A stretch of DNA of 64,000 bases, from contig NZ_SMFZ01000001.1 in assembly GCF_004339565.1 (NCBI RefSeq), positions 3,596,001-3,660,000 on the forward strand, in the 5' to 3' direction. Shown here one piece after another: positions 63,993-64,000 of this stretch (position 1 is its first letter; each line of letters begins with the position of its first letter). This DNA is from Pseudonocardia endophytica (lineage in GTDB: Bacteria; Actinomycetota; Actinomycetes; Mycobacteriales; Pseudonocardiaceae). Below the pieces are notes generated by a model that saw only the letters and a program-made list of their open reading frames with translations, made no database searches and was not told where the DNA came from. Made by a program: the position numbers and the translations under genes.

Positions 63993-64000
63993 ACGACACT

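Noticed and set aside
1..64000. CRISPR arrays, tRNA or rRNA genes, riboswitches, intact IS elements or attachment sites
   Set aside because: No regularly spaced repeats, cloverleaf-like segments, transposase genes or flanking direct repeats were seen by eye. A covariance-model scan was not possible.

Overview
The window is very GC-rich throughout, uses GTG starts freely, packs genes into runs with 4-bp stop/start overlaps, and carries actinobacterial hallmarks: a FolP2-type DHPS paralogue, a 13E12/DUF222 HNH protein behind a LexA box, an LCP cell-wall protein, F420-type LLM oxidoreductases, WYL, PucR, IclR and MmyB regulators, and probably leaderless genes. I infer a chromosomal segment of a soil or environmental actinobacterium, probably Pseudonocardiales (Pseudonocardia-like). 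No rRNA, tRNA, CRISPR array or intact insertion sequence was seen.

Layout. 1-2.1 kb: the 5' part of an anchored alpha/beta hydrolase gene, then three tandem paralogous small exported proteins ending in a strong hairpin terminator. 2.1-6.7 kb: a GNAT enzyme, an overlapping folP2/RibD-like reductase pair, a MarR-GNAT fusion with a palindrome over its -35, a thioesterase, a VOC protein and a deletion remnant of a glycosyltransferase. 6.8-12 kb: acyl-CoA dehydrogenase, SCP2 protein, MHS transporter, PucR and TetR regulators. 12-15.2 kb: an ABC-F protein with a three-codon leader ORF and a predicted attenuator, an FMN reductase and a membrane protein. 15.2-22.6 kb: a DsbA-like protein; a TetR regulator divergent from an orphan ATP synthase subunit a across two palindromic operators; a VOC/WYL pair around another palindrome; and a four-gene run (WYL regulator, acyl-CoA dehydrogenase, NMNAT-like nucleotidyltransferase, ApgM-like mutase) with 4-bp overlaps. 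22.6-26.6 kb: a domain-swapped RibD, a MarR/MDR pair and a cytosolic AmiC-like binding protein.

26.7-37.6 kb is an aromatic-degradation island: a 31-residue metallothionein-like peptide, IclR, a ferredoxin-type reductase, P450, a ThDP decarboxylase-like enzyme, an MhpB/MhpC/cupin operon, a second cupin, an FAD monooxygenase, a second IclR, a methyltransferase and a small unknown. 37.8-42.0 kb is accessory: two coupled genes for glycine-rich membrane proteins, one with a nuclease-like motif; an SOS-controlled 13E12 HNH gene; and a mosaic of two gene fragments. 42.0-48.9 kb holds a crotonase, a thioesterase, a VOC protein and a ketone-degradation unit (GAF-Fis regulator, esterase, Baeyer-Villiger monooxygenase), followed by an SDR. 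49.0-54.9 kb: MmyB and AraC regulators, nitrilase, Bcr/CflA transporter and an LCP protein.

55-64 kb looks like one CoA-dependent catabolic regulon: a plus-strand operon (quinone oxidoreductase, LLM oxidoreductase, thiolase, crotonase), a minus-strand operon (crotonase, SDR, CoA-transferase, TetR) and an acyl-CoA synthetase. The two control regions share a 25-bp element (21 of 25 positions), so the local TetR may coordinate all three units.

All family calls come from reading motifs by eye. No similarity search or structure prediction was run.
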